Shown in pieces: positions 10,862-22,888 of a stretch of 64,000 bases of DNA. Under the pieces are notes generated by a model. It was not told where the DNA came from and searched no databases. It was given only the letters and a program-made list of their open reading frames with translations. Positions within the stretch are counted from its first letter, which is position 1. The number at the start of each line of letters is the position of its first letter. This DNA is from Mixophyes australis (taxonomy: Eukaryota; Chordata; Amphibia; Anura; Limnodynastidae): positions 52,834,521 through 52,898,520 of the forward strand of contig JAVHZZ010000003.1 of the NCBI GenBank assembly GCA_036250195.1, in the 5' to 3' direction. A program made the translations under genes and the position numbers.

Positions 10862-13665
10862 CTAATATACTTGAGTGCTGCCTTCTGCGCCATATAATAA
10901 GGCAGATTATGGTGAGGGGGAGTTATTTGTGGAGAAGGTTTTTTTAAAATTTCTAGTTAATGATATCCCAAAGTCCTCTTTATAACATGCAGAGAAGTAT
11001 GAATTTTGTTACATTTAATGACAATTTTAAAACAGAAACAGAAAGAATAGGAGATGGCGAATGTAAGAATGTAAGAAGTGAGGCATGTTTAGATCAATGC
11101 GAATCTTACTCTGCAGTGTTCAGTGTCCCTTGAGATAATAACGTATCAATTCACTGAAAGGTTAAACCTTCCCATCAGAGATCTCTCCTCAGCCCTTCAA
11201 GCTGCCTTTCCTTTAAGTATTATATTCTTGAAACATGCCTGCAAAGGCAGCCTTCAGCCAGCATGCGTCTTAAGTGATAATCAGAGAAATCCTCTATCAC
11301 ATGTTTGTGTACTGTGAGTTGGCATTACTGGGATGAAAAGACATGCAGATGTTGCCCAAATGCTTCCATTAAGTTAATCTTGCTCAGAAGAGCCCTTACG
11401 CTGCCAAGTGCTTAAGATTGTCACTAGGGATTTAGATGACATTTTTGTTCACTGCAGAGGACCGGTCATGTGGAGGAATCTGCAGGACTGATAATAGGGT
11501 TTAGAGAAGAGCATGAAAATAGATTACTGACTGCAATAAAACAAAACACAATGCAGCTCTTTACTGGTTTCAAAGTGCAGCTCAGCTTCAAAGTCCAATT
11601 GCTGGGCTCTCCTTCTTCTTCATCCAGCCTACGCTGTGTTAACCTAGATAGTACCTGCTGCTAGTAATCCCTGGATTGTGTGCCTCTGTCTAATTCACCA
11701 CTGTGATCACAGGGATTAGAGGAACAAAGCAGAGGTAGCGGGAGCAATAAACAAAACATGGGGTGCAGGATTAAGGGAGTCATCATACAATTGTAACAGA
11801 GGAAGAAACCGGTGCTTAATATACTGGTATCCATAAACACGTGTGATGTCACACATGGTGACGCTGTTTGACTTCTGTACCTATATTGAAAGCACGTATA
11901 ACACATGTACATAGAGCCATTGAAAGTCTAGATGTCAGTCTGCATTGTAATAACAATCTTATTCGGTGGCTTCCTTGGCTTATATGGCAATTAATTCTGG
12001 CAAAGGGTATTTAAATTTTTTTCAGGAATCTAAAAACGCTTGACAAAGGACAGCCGATTTTGCATATTTGTATATAATTGAATAAATATTGTATTTGTTC
12101 CTATTTAGTGTGCTTCTAGTTTCTGAAAGGGGGCATCCTCCTTCCTGTATAACCCCCTCCTCTCCTCTCCGGATGTACCCCTTTACCCTTTATTTTGTCT
12201 GTACCCCGTTCTTATCTTTGGAAAAAATGTAATAAAAATTATTTATGATATAAAAAAAAAAGTTACACACTTTGAAGAGCGACAACATTGTGAACAGAGG
12301 ATGACAGGCTGGTATGAAAAATGCTGCCTCAAAACATTTATATAACATCGGAGCAGTTGTTGAGCAGCAGTTTAACTGCTAACAAGACAGGCGCGGGAGG
12401 AATAAACATCTATGATGCCTTTTTTTTTGCTTTAGCTGTTTTCCTATTGGCATAAAATGCTGCATTCAGCGTTTTCAGACTTGAACTACTCACATGTGCC
12501 AATGGAAGAGAGTTTGTACTTCATTTTAATGTATATCCTGAAATACTGCTCATTATTTTGTGTGTCATTTAGAGGTGAAAGTAGCGAGCTGTGGGCCCCA
12601 GTGCAGGGAAGTGGGGAGGAGGGAACCGGGGCTCGCTAGTTACCCATGCAGCAGGCTCCCATTATCTCCATGGGTCTCAGTGCACCTCACCTGCTGCACC
12701 AATGGTAGTTCTGCCACTGGTGTCATTATTGTGCATTTTAATGTCTTTATTACTTTGGTTTACTTGGACCTATGTATGTTTTTCTTGTTTAAAGTGAAAT
12801 TGGTGGGTGTTAATAAACAGCATAACCAGAGTCCCGATCTAGACCACCTTAAAGTATGTGTACAAATTTGTTTGCTTTGAATGGCTAAAAGGCTATTCAA
12901 GGGAAAGGGGCGGGATTGGGGGCATGGAACACCCACAAGTGACTTGACTACATCACAGTTATTGGCTGGGCAATGGTGGGAGTCATGAACGAATAGGCTG
13001 CCTCCCCTGTGTGTGGGAGACAGGTGTATTTTAAGTCAAAATCTTTCTAAAATAAATATAACATTTCAAATATAACAAATATGTTATTATAGTACTGTGC
13101 ATTCAAGATATTTTTTTTAACTTCAATAGTATTTTTACTATTAATTTTTCAAAAATGATGGGGTACAGAAAGTAGAAAGGGATGGGGGGGTAAGGAAAGG
13201 ACACAAAAATAAAAGTAGGGAAGGGTTGAAGGGGTACATAGTGGGGGGGAACACATTGAACAATTCTGCTGTTAAACCATATTGAACACATGAAGGAGGG
13301 AACCCAATAGGTTCCCTTCCCAAGATATTTGGACTGAAAATGATGTGTTTACTTTTGTCCAAATCTGCAATCCTATCACAGACCTCTATCTTGCGAACAG
13401 TGGTGCAAAGTGTTTAAATGGTTGCAGGTCCCAAAAACAGAATGTGATCAAGGTGGTCAGGTAGGCACATTAACACAAAATTAACTGCACTGCACACCTG
13501 CATAGTTTGCTGTCAGTAAATGTCTGTCTCTCCGGATCATAAGTATTAAATAGAAATACACTGGGCCAAACACAGTAATTATATAATTTGCCCCCTGCAA
13601 CGCAAGTCCGGGAGACAAACTCGGAATTAGCGATATCCCCAGATATTACATGAGAGTGGGCAAGT

Positions 13666-13668
<3 letters not shown>
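10862..13668. other. No recognised gene
   Basis: Mostly unique-looking sequence. A piece ending 'AATGTAATAAAAATTATTTA' and then an A run near 12225-12262 could be the 3' end of a polyadenylated LINE, but no coding part accompanies it. A GC-richer patch at about 12575-12720 and another at 12900-13020 look like interspersed repeats without recognisable ends. Short open frames up to 106 codons have no domain resemblance. Confidence 0.45.

Positions 13669-13710
<42 letters not shown>
13669..13710. repeat. (AT)n microsatellite
   Basis: An uninterrupted AT dinucleotide run of about 42 bp. Confidence 0.97.
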
Positions 13711-13713
<3 letters not shown>

Positions 13714-13738
13714 TCAGCATATCAAGTAATTTTGGACA

Positions 13739-14093
13739 ATGCTATGCTTCCAACTTTGTGGCAACAGTTTGGGGAAGGCCCTTTTCTATTCCAAAAATAA
13801 CCGTGCCCCAGTGCGCAAAGCAAGGACTACAAAGACATGGTTTGATGAGTTCGGTGTGGAAGAACTTGACTGGCCCAGAGCACTGACCTCCACCCCATTG
13901 AATACCTTTGGGATGAACTGGAACGGAGATTGAGAGCAAGGCCTTCTCCTCCAACATCAGTGCCTGACCTCATAAATGCTCTACAGAATGAATGGGCACA
14001 AATTCCCACAGAAACACTCCAACATCTTGTGGAAAGCCTTCCAAGAAGAGCGGAAGTTGTTATCACTGCAAAAGGGGGAAGAACTCCATATTA
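13739..14093 (+). pseudogene. Tc1-like transposase C-terminal fragment
   Basis: The first frame reads 'NNRAPVRKARTTKTWFDEFG' and then 'VEELDWP'. This matches the Tc1 transposase stretch that carries the second catalytic aspartate (N-A-P-x-H-K-A-R..), here with N-R-A-P. The expected continuation, covering the third catalytic acid region (P-I-E-x-L-W-D-E-L-E-R-R-L), is present in a shifted frame at about 13895-13940. It is followed by text matching 'VPDLINALQNEW' and 'HLVESLPRR'. The coding part ends near 14093. The N-terminal helix-turn-helix and terminal inverted repeats are absent. It is frameshifted and truncated, hence inactive. Confidence 0.85.
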
Positions 14094-14271
14094 AAGTGTA
14101 TGTATTTGAATACAATGTCATCAGAGTCCTTGTTGGTGTAATGGTCAAGTGAATAAGAAATAATAGTAAGAATTGTATCTAGCATGCATAAAAAGGCTAA
14201 TATATAAAAAAAAAAAATGGGGCATTTCCAGGGAACAAACCTTCAGGGACAAATATTTAAAACCTGGAAAT

Positions 14272-14758
14272 TACTGTAATGCTTCAATTCTAAGATGTAC
14301 CATTTTTCCCATATAAACCTCTCTAAAACCGGGGTGCATCTTAGAATCGCGGGTGTTTCTCTTAGAATAGCGGATACATCTTAGAATAGCAGGTGGAAGT
14401 TTGACCGTTGTTGCTTCACCTCGCCCTCTGAATACAGTGACGCTCTTTCGCTCTTTGCAAATGTGGAGCCACCATTCTTTCATTATACTGGAGCTGTATT
14501 TAGTTAATTTTGATCCCTTACTGCAATTAAAATGTTGTCAAAAAGATTGCACTACAAAGCCACACTGAAACGTTATTGTGTATGCAGAAGAATATGGAAA
14601 TAGAGCTGCAAGTCAACATTTGACATTAGTGAGGTAAATGTTCGTCATTTGAGAAATGATCGCAATTCCATATAATCAAAGCTTTTTTGCTGTTGGTGGT
14701 ACTGCAGTTAGTGTGCGTCTTACAATCAATGGCATCTTAGAATCGATAAAACACGGTA
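14272..14758 (+). mobile_element. pogo-like (Tigger-type) element remnant with TA flanks
   Basis: The ends pair as terminal inverted repeats. The left end reads TA then 'CTGTAATGCTTCAATTCTAA', and the reverse complement of the right end reads TA then 'CCGTGTTTTATCGATTCTAA'. Both continue with 'GATG'. The TA dinucleotide target is typical of the Tc1/mariner/pogo superfamily. Inside, 14532-14677 on the plus strand encodes a broken N-terminal helix-turn-helix: 'MLSKRLHYKATLKRY', then in another frame 'YAEEYGNRAASQHL' and 'VNVRHLRND'. This resembles the DNA-binding segment of pogo-like and jerky-like transposases. The catalytic domain is deleted, so it is a nonautonomous deletion derivative. Confidence 0.7.
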
Positions 14759-15065
14759 GGAGCAACTGGCTGTCACCTGCACACAGTGGAGGCAGCCATT
14801 ATATGGGCTGAACCAAAATTTATGAAAAAACAGGTTATCAATTCACAAAAAACAGTGCCTCCTAATATTGGTTATGCCTCAAAAATGTTAGTCTCAAAGT
14901 GCCTCACTGCTGTTATTCTCAGTGGTTGCCTGGCTTCTAGTGACTTAATAGACTGTATTCTCAGGAATATGAATTCAGTCCACAAAATGGCAGCCTCCGC
15001 TATGTGTAGGCGTCATTTGCTGTTATCTTATGAATAGGACATTTCTCAAAGGTAAGTTTATCAAA
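14759..15065. repeat. Small inverted-repeat element candidate
   Basis: 'GGAGGCAGCCATT' at 14788-14800 is matched in inverse orientation by 'AATGGCAGCCTCC' at 14986-14998 with one mismatch. The intervening 185 bp has no coding content. Related half-sites ('CAATGGAGGCAGC' and 'CAATGGAGACAGCC') recur near 35808 and 42502, so this may be a MITE family. Boundaries are not established. Confidence 0.4.
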
Positions 15066-15205
15066 CCTTCAAAAAAAGGAAAAATTGAGGTGTTGCCCGT
15101 AGCAACCAATCATATTCTAGCTATCATCTATCTAGTACATTCTATGAAATGATAGCTAGAATCTGATTGGTTGCTATAGGCAACACCTCCACAGAAACAA
15201 GAGTT
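15066..15205. mobile_element. Palindromic MITE, 'TTGCTATAGGCAACA' family, copy 1
   Basis: The arm at 15089-15126, starting 'GGTGTTGCCCGTAGCAACCA', is the near-perfect reverse complement of 15150-15187, which ends 'TTGGTTGCTATAGGCAACAC'. The arms are 38 bp with a 23-bp loop. A second copy lies at 54650-54822. No coding capacity. It is a fold-back element of the kind that is abundant in frog genomes. The superfamily is not determined from this copy. Confidence 0.75.
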
Positions 15206-16914
15206 CTATTGTTTTTTCTTTGCTTTCTTTAGTAAGTAGTAGTTCAGTTTAAGGTCCCTTTGCTGTAACATAATCATAGAAATACATAAGACAATATTGT
15301 TTAAAACCACAATGGTGGTGCCTGTCACGCTGGAAATACGGAAACCCCTAAAACGTGCGTATTTCTAAATCACATTTAAATTAGAAACGTAATAAAACTG
15401 AGCTTAGTTAGTGGATAAATTCTCTAAGCCTCTACAAGGCCGCAGGACATCTGTAGTCCCTTACATTGCCTAATAGCCAAGCGGCGATAGCTCATCTAGC
15501 ATTTAAAGGGTCACAAAATCCACTGTGAGTTATGTTCAAACTTTCTTTCCTGGCACGTGCACCTGTGTGCAATATATACGTGCACGTTATATTTATCTTC
15601 CACTTGGTTTTTACAATAACAATAAATGAGCAGTAAAACTCATATGAGCTGCCAAAAGAATTTGAAATGACTTGACAGGAAAATCTCTAGGCTACAGAAT
15701 GCTATTATAAGCACAATATTCTCATTAAAAACTCTGTGCTTTCTTTTCTCCCAGAGGGCAGAGTACTCGTGAGACTGTCCCTCTGGCATAACATGTGATA
15801 GAGCTAATCTGTCTTCACTTGGACTGCACTGTGGATATGCAAACCCAGGTGGCACTAATAGGTTTACTGTAATAACTGTGGAATTGGATACAGCATGTTA
15901 CACAGTGAGAAATTCCCACAGATCCGTTCTGTCTGCAGAAACTTTAACCACCAGGCATAGCCGCTTCACAGAGAATGAATGGAAATGTGGCTATCACGCA
16001 CACCAGATACATGTAGCTATAATATGAATATAATCTTAATGCATTTTTGTGGAAATGTTATTTTGAGGACAATAATCGGACGTTTTGCAGCGATATTTAG
16101 GAATGTGAGATATAGGGTCTATGTATGGAATTCCTGTGTTGTCTTCCCTACCACATAATAATGGATGCCCTAGGAGTTGTATATGCTAAATAAAGACAGT
16201 GAATTATATACTGGGGCCACTTGTTTTGTTTTTTGTGTTCTGCGCACAAACCAGCAGCCATAGTCATAATGTATATGTAAAAAGTTCACTTAAGGTGAAG
16301 CGTCACTTGAAAAAAAAAATATATAGTCAACATCATTTCTGTTCTTATGAGTTTAGTTGTGGAATTTATTGGTGTTTCCTGAGGATTCGTGGAAATTGAA
16401 TTAAAATTGGGATATTATTTAACAAAAAAATATTTTGGGCGTCTTGTCCAAATCTTTACCGAATATTACTAGAGTAATACACCTGAGGCATAGTTGACCA
16501 TTATCCCTGTCTTAAGTTGCACATATGGGTAATTTAAGTGTATATACTGAGATTACAATGGACAATTAGGTTATTTTAGATCTAATTAGTCTCAGATCAC
16601 AGCATATATGGCCCAAAAATTCTAATCCACATTAGAAAGGGAGATGTCAGGTGTGGTTCAGGCTGGGTGGTAGACCCAGTAGAACCATGAATGCATCTAA
16701 CTCTGTGCCATCATCCAACCTCACTGATGCCCTTTCAGGTTTCTCATACTTGGTCACATACATCTATGTACATGTATGGCTATCCCCAGCAGAAACCCAG
16801 CCAGATGGTGACCGGTCTGAGCCGCTGGACCATCCATTACCCACAGTCCCAGGTTTCTTCAAAGATTTGTCCCTGGCAATGTCCCAGGTAAGATATTTAT
16901 CAATTACCCAATTG
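15206..16914. other. No recognised feature
   Basis: Unique-looking sequence with only short unsupported frames, the longest 100 codons at 16651-16953. That frame has no domain resemblance and runs into the minisatellite that follows. No element ends were seen. Confidence 0.5.
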
Positions 16915-17432
16915 TATTACGATCATGTTTTATGGCCAGGTCATTTAGGGTAAGTGTAGGATATGTTATGTCTGTGAAGAGTGTAATATAATTGTATTCT
17001 GATCATGTCCAGTGGTCAAGTCATGTTGGATAGGTGAGTGCCCTTTGTCTGTATAGAGTATAATAGATTTGCATTATAATCATGTCCATTGATCAGTTCA
17101 TGTTGGGGGATGTAGTGTCCTATATCTGTATAGAGTGTAATAGAATTGTAGTATGATCATGTCCAGTGGTCAGGTCATGTTAGGTAGATGTAGTGTCCTA
17201 TATCTGTATAGAGTGTAATAGAATTGTAGTATGATCATGTCCATTGGTCAGGTCATGCTGGGTACTTTCAGTGTTCTATGTCTGTATTCAGTGTAATAGA
17301 ATTGTATTATGAAAGGTCAAATGGTCAGACTGTGTTGGGTAGGTGTAGTGAGTGTAATAGTATTGTATTATGGTCATGTGCAGTGGTCAGGTCATGTTGC
17401 ACAGATGCAATGTCCTATGTCTGTATAGAGTG
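16915..17432 (+). repeat. ~77-bp minisatellite, about 7 degenerate copies
   Basis: The word 'GATCATGTCCA' or a near variant recurs at about 16920, 17001, 17079, 17155, 17233 and 17311, then at 17371 after a shortened unit. Spacing is 76 to 81 bp. Each unit also has 'CTGTATAGAGTGTAATAGAA' and 'GGTCAGGTCATGTT' words. Copies differ by substitutions and small deletions, so the array is not recent. Confidence 0.85.
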
Positions 17433-17567
17433 CAGAGATGGATTAAGGGGGAGTGAGGTGCAAGAGGCACATGCTCCAAGTCCCCTTTTCTCAGAAGTCC
17501 CCCTGTAATATCGACTCAAGAGGTGCCAGCTTGGGACAGTGTGGTACCTGGTGACTGGCCCCTCCAC

Positions 17568-17850
17568 CCGTTTATTTATTATATGTGTATGGTATTAATT
17601 TAATGCCGGGGCTGGTGGCAGGTAGGAAGCCCTAATTAATAAACAGCGGTGCTATTGATTTAATGTTGGAGCTGGTGGCAGGGAGAGAGCCCTAATTAAT
17701 AAACGTGGGTGGTCTTGATTCAACGTTAGGGCTGGAGGCAGGAAAGGAGCCCTAATTTATAAACGTTGGTGCTATTGATTTAATGTTGGGGCTGGAGGGA
17801 GGCCTAATTAATAAACATGGGTGCTTTTGATTTAATGTTGGAGCTCGTTG
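17568..17850 (+). repeat. ~60-bp minisatellite, about 5 copies
   Basis: Units carry 'GCCCTAATTAATAAAC' and 'TTGATTTAATGTTGG' at a period of about 60 bp, for example near 17629, 17689 and 17749. Flanks are unrelated to the unit. Confidence 0.85.
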
Positions 17851-19015
17851 GAGCTTTCTAATTTTCAAGTACCTGTTTTTTTCCAAATAGGGCACCAACA
17901 TTCCAGGATCTAGAACAGGTAGCAGAGAGTAGTACAGTCTGCCACCTGTCCTCAATCTGGTGTCCAGTCACTAATTTCAGTAACTGTCCCGTTTATTCAG
18001 GATTTACTCCTACTGCAAGTAAGCATTTGGGAGGTACGTCATACTGCTCTGCTCGTGAATGGAGAGCTGCGTGCACCTAACAGTAGTGTACTGCCCATGT
18101 TTTTGCCTAAAATTATAGCCATATTAGACCATAGCGACACTTTCTCTTAAGTGCCACGGAGGGGTCTGCTGACCACCAACAATCCTTCACAATGACAAAC
18201 GTGTGAAAAAAATGAAACAATCATGATCTTTATATGTGTGTGTAGAAATCAACCGATCGTGATATCCAGCCCATTGTGATCTGTTTGTTCAGCTCAGCCA
18301 CAGAAAACCGTGTTTTGTCCAGTTCCCCACCCATGTGCATTGCCAAATTATACGCAGGTCCTGTTGTCAGATTACCAGGCTGGGTATGAACATTTTTGAC
18401 TAGTTTAAGCACGGACATAGACAGAAATTTGGAACGGCCCCTTGTTGCTTTTCCATTAAAGTCATACCCCCTGAGATCTGTTCTATCCCCAAAAAAATAC
18501 TTGAATTAACTATTTATGTCTTTGTCAACTTGATACTTGTACTTAATCTATATATTTGTTTCTTATACACTACATTAGTGTCAGGATTGCTGCCTAAATA
18601 AATGGACACACAGTAGGATTAAGGGAACCCAGTTTAGAGGCAAATGTGTTCCTCTGACTCCAAGACCACCTATGCTGTTGGATTTACAGGAGTTTCAACG
18701 ATTTCTGTGGTTGTAAATACACACTTGACTGGAAAGCTTTAGGTAATAGAGCAAAATCCTACATGTAGAATAACATATGCATTTTAACCCTGTGATTCAT
18801 CATGTTCCAGTGACATATACTATGCTCTGTGTATGCTCTGTGTAGATGGATTGTTATATTATGTGGTTTTGTCTCTGCTGCTGCCATAAATACATCTCAG
18901 TATTTTTTTTCTCCATTTCTGTCATCCTCTCTCTAATCACAAAACCCACTACACTCATATACCAGTGCTCCAAATGCTACTTCTTAAAATACATTTTTGG
19001 ATCGATAAGGCAGAG
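17851..19015. other. No recognised feature
   Basis: Spacer with short unsupported frames and no repeat ends that I can define. Confidence 0.5.
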
Positions 19016-19495
19016 GCAGGGCCGGATTAAGGGAATGGAGGCCCCTGGGCTAAGGGCGCCTCCATTCCCCCGTGAGCAGGCCCGGCGCTCCCATTAGGCA
19101 AGGTTAGGCACTTGCCTAGGGCGTCGGGCTCTGGAGGGCGCCTGGAGGGCGCCACAGAATACTAAATGACTTTAAAACTGTGCGGCGACCGCTGACCATA
19201 CCTGTCACGGCCGCCGCACAGCATTCAGATGCACGGGGAGGGGGGAAGAGACTATTTTGTCACCACTGCCGCCTCTCTGCTCCGTCTCCTCCCCTCCACT
19301 TACTAGTGTCAGTGAGTGGAGGGGAGGAGACGGAGCAGAGAGGCGGCGGTGGTGAGACAAGGTAAGGAGAGGAGGGAGGAGGGCGGCGATTTTTGCGGGG
19401 GGGAGTGCCGCTTTTTTAAAAAAGCCTAGGGCGCCGTGGACCCAATGTGAGCCGCCCGCCGCCCCCGTCCTCCGTGAGGCCTCCCCCCCCAAGCG
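19016..19495. repeat. GC-rich interspersed repeat with a long perfect-type hairpin
   Basis: It starts 'GGCCGGATTAAGGGAATGGA' and includes an inverted pair 'GGGAATGGAGGC' and 'GCCTCCATTCCC'. 'GCCTAGGGCG' words occur near 19110 and 19425. From 19262 to 19353 there is a hairpin with 39-bp arms (19262-19300 and 19315-19353, one mismatch) around a 14-bp loop. Two open frames of 61 and 95 codons cross it and mirror one another because of the palindrome, so I do not call a gene. Confidence 0.65.
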
Positions 19496-19502
19496 CTTAC
19501 CT

Positions 19503-19603
19503 GTCAGTGCAGTCCTCCGTCCCCGGCGCGCTGTAAGCTCCTTGCTGAGGAGATCTTGCAGTAAGCAGATTACTGAGCGCCGGGGACGGAGGACTGCACT
19601 GAC
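19503..19603. repeat. Perfect 27-bp inverted repeat
   Basis: 19503-19529 ('GTCAGTGCAGTCCTCC...') is the exact reverse complement of 19577-19603 ('...GGAGGACTGCACTGAC'), with a 47-bp spacer. The arms are GC-rich. It adjoins the GC-rich hairpin repeat and precedes the 101-bp satellite. It may be the ends of a small inverted-repeat element. Confidence 0.75.
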
Positions 19604-19763
19604 TCAGCAGCATTGAACGGATAGGAGTCTTTCTTTGATCAAATGTCTTATTTTAAGTTATTACTGAGATTAAGGAGATTATGCGGCCCTTTTGAAGGTA
19701 AGAGGGTCGCGCCATGCGGCCCCCAAAGTGTATCAGGATCCCAATCACTGATGTAGAATATAA

Positions 19764-21810
19764 GGAGGTTGGAGGAGCTATCCATGCCGTACATGATGCT
19801 GGACACATCCCCTCTGGCAGCACAGTGATGTGTGCATCATGTAAGGGGAGAGGAGAGGGAGGTGGTTGGAGGGAGGAGCTATCCATGCCGTACATGATGC
19901 TGGACACATCCCCTCTGGCAGCACAGTGATGTGTGCATCATGTAAGGGGAGAGGAGAGGGAGGTGGTTGGAGGGAGGAGCTATCCATGCCGTACATGATG
20001 CTGGACACATTCCCTCTGGCAGCACAGTGATGTGTGCATCATGTAAGAGGAGAGGAGAGGGAGGTGGTTGGAGGGAGGAGCTATCCATGCCGCACATGAT
20101 GCTGGACACATCCCCTCTGGCAGCACAGTGATGTGTGCATCATGTAAGGGGAGAGGAGAGGGAGGTGGTTGGAGGGAGGAGCTATCCATGCCGTACATGA
20201 TGCTGGACACATCCCCTCTGGCAGCACAGTGATGTGTGCATCATGTAAGGGGAGAGGAGAGGGAGGTGGTTGGAGGGAGGAGCTATCCATGCCGTACATG
20301 ATGCTGGACACATCCCCTCTGGCAGCACAGTGATGTGTGCATCATGTAAGGGGAGAGGAGAGGGAGGTGGTTGGAGGGAGGAGCTATCCATGCCGTACAT
20401 GATGCTGGACACATTCCCTCTGGCAGCACAGTGATGTGTGCATCATGTAAGAGGAGAGGAGAGGGAGGTGGTTGGAGGGAGGAGCTATCCATGCCGCACA
20501 TGATGCTGGACACATCCCCTCTGGCAGCACAGTGATGTGTGCATCATGTAAGGGGAGAGGAGAGGGAGGTGGTTGGAGGGAGGAGCTATCCATGCCGTAC
20601 ATGATGCTGGACACATCCCCTCTGGCAGCACAGTGATGTGTGCATCATGTAAGGGGAGAGGAGAGGGAGGTGGTTGGAGGGAGGAGCTATCCATGCCGTA
20701 CATGATGCTGGACACATCCTGTCTGGCAGCACAGTGATGTGTGCATCATGTAAGAGGAGAGGAGAGGGAGGTGGTTGGAGGGAGGAGCTATCCATGCCGC
20801 ACATGATGCTGGACACATCCCCTCTGGCAGCACAGTGATGTGTGCATCATGTAAGGGGAGAGGAGAGGGAGGTGGTTGGAGGGAGGAGCTATCCATGCCG
20901 TACATGATGCTGGACACATCCCCTCTGGCAGCACAGTGATGTGTGCATTATGTAAGGGGAGAAGAGAGGGAGGTGGTTGGAGGGAGGAGCTATCCATGCC
21001 GTACATAATTCTGGACACATCACCTCTGGCAGCACAGTGATGTGTGCATCATGTAAGGGGAGAGGAGAGGGAGGTGGTTGGAGGGAGGAGCTATCCATGC
21101 CGTACATGATGCTGAAAACATCCCCTCTGGCAGCACAGTGATGTGTGTATCATGTAAGAGGAGAGGAGAGGGAGGTGGTTGGAGGGAGGAGCTATCCATG
21201 CCGTACATGATGCTGGACACATCCTGTCTGGCAGCACAGTGATGTGTGCATCATGTAAGAGGAGAGGAGAGGGAGGTGGTTGGAGGGAGGAGCTATCCAT
21301 CCTGTACATGATGCTGGACACATTCCCTCTGGCAGCACAGTGATGTGTGCATTATGTACGAGGAGAGGAGAGGGAGGTGGTTGGAGGGAGGAGCTATCCA
21401 TCCTGTACATGATGCTGGACACATCCTGTCTGGCAGCACAGTGATGTGTGCATCATGTAAGAGGAGAGGAGAGGGAGGTGGTTGGAGGGAGGAGCTATCC
21501 ATCCTGTACATGATGCTGGACACATTCCCTCTGGCAGCACAGTGATGTGTGCATTATGTAAGAGGAGAGGAGAGGGAGGTGGTTGGAGGGAGGAGCTATC
21601 CATGCTGTACATGATGCTGGACACATTCCCTCTGGCAGCACAGTGATGTGTGCATCATGTAAGGGGAGAGGAGAGGGAGGTGGTTGGAGGGAGGAGCTAT
21701 CCATGCCGCACATGATGCTGGACACATCCCCTCTGGCAGCACAGTGATGTGTTTGCATAATGTAAGAGGAGAGGGAGGTGGTTGGAGGTAGGAGCTATCC
21801 ATCTGTACAT
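19764..21810 (+). repeat. 101-bp satellite array, about 20 copies, with higher-order structure
   Basis: The unit begins around 'GGAGCTATCCATGCCGTACA' and contains 'CTGGCAGCACAGTGATGTGT' and a purine-rich 'GAGAGGAGAGGGAGGTGG' tract. Units repeat at 101 bp. Variants are phased: 'CCGTAC' or 'CCGCAC', 'ATCCCC', 'ATTCCC' or 'ATCCTGTC', and 'AAGGGG' or 'AAGAGG'. In the first half these recur in a four-unit (404-bp) order, and then the order breaks down toward the right. The last unit is split by the hAT-type element at 21819-22880. Overlapping 76-codon frames on both strands are repeat artefacts. Confidence 0.95.
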
Positions 21811-21818
21811 GATGCCGG

Positions 21819-22880
21819 CATAGTTGCCAATTCCGCTTATAACAAGCGGAATTGGGCTTGTTTTATTTTTAAGTTGCTTTTTTTTCAGCTTGCCACGGGT
21901 TGCGTTTTTTTGGGCTGTACAAGGTCGGCACTTTTTTTTTTTAAAAAAAAAAACAAACCTTTATTGCCTTGTTGAGTGTATGAACGCTTCAGTTTTGGAC
22001 GCTGCTTCTTAAGTGGACGTGACCTCAGCTGTTGGCAGGTGTGTGTTAGCAGGAGCTCTCAGCTGAAGGGAGCAGTAGAACTGGGAAGAGGTGAGAGAAG
22101 CCTGGGGATTTAAGAATATGTGACATTCAGATCTCCATGTGTGGTTTAGTGGGGAACCTCTGCAGGAATGCACAGGGTGGGTATAGCTGAGAGCCCCAGT
22201 AACCAGGGGGATGTAAAATGGAGGAAGGAGTCACTTGTGTCGGTACATCTGTCTGTAGTATTTATCTTGTACCGAATATTCTCTCTGTATACTGTATATT
22301 ATATTTATATTATATTTATATTTATATCTGTATGTAGAATATTAGTATCACTGACCCTGGCAGATGTAGGGCACAGTCGGGACCATTCCAGGATTTAAGA
22401 TGTGACCTTGTTTAAGGGTTAACATATTAACACATTAATTGCCTAAGGTGAAACTGCATGTCCTCTGCCTGCATGGAAACCGAGTATTCTAATTACATTC
22501 ACTTTTAATCTTTTATTTGTCCCTGACTGGTCACCATTCATAGTAGATGAATAAAGTATTGGAATTATTAACTCTCATTCAGTGCATTTTATTAGCAGTG
22601 AGAACACAATTGGTCAATGTTTTACTGTACCAGATACTGTATGAAACATGGTATAGTATTTTATTGCTTTTTTATCCAATGTTGTATTGAGGAAACATTG
22701 AAGACAGATTGTAGAAATCTTTATATGTATTTATTTAATAATAAATACACGTTGTGGTTTTCATTACAGTAACACCCCTGTCCTCTGTAAGTTGGGCTTT
22801 TTTTGGGCTTTTTAGGATTGGTTTGGGCTTGTTTTTCACTTAGCGGTTGCTTGTTTTTCATTTCAGAGTTGGCAACCCTG
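21819..22880. mobile_element. 1062-bp nonautonomous hAT-type element inserted in the 101-bp satellite
   Basis: The left end is 'CATAGTTGCCAATTC' and the reverse complement of the right end is 'CAGGGTTGCCAACTC'. It is flanked by 'GATGCCGG' (21811-21818) and 'GATGCTGG' (22881-22888), an 8-bp target duplication with one mismatch. That length and the CA-type start fit hAT. The flanks read straight through from one satellite unit: '...GTACATGATGC(C/T)GG' on the left and '...GG ACACATCCCCTCTGGCAG' on the right. The insertion therefore split a 101-bp unit. Both subterminal regions are rich in 'GGGCTTG' and T runs. The interior has no transposase-like frame, so it depends on an enzyme encoded elsewhere. 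Confidence 0.85.
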
Positions 22881-22888
22881 GATGCTGG

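Noticed and set aside
19778..21800. Series of ~76-codon conserved frames on the minus strand
   Set aside because: Each is the same 101-bp satellite unit read in successive frames, so apparent conservation is repeat identity.
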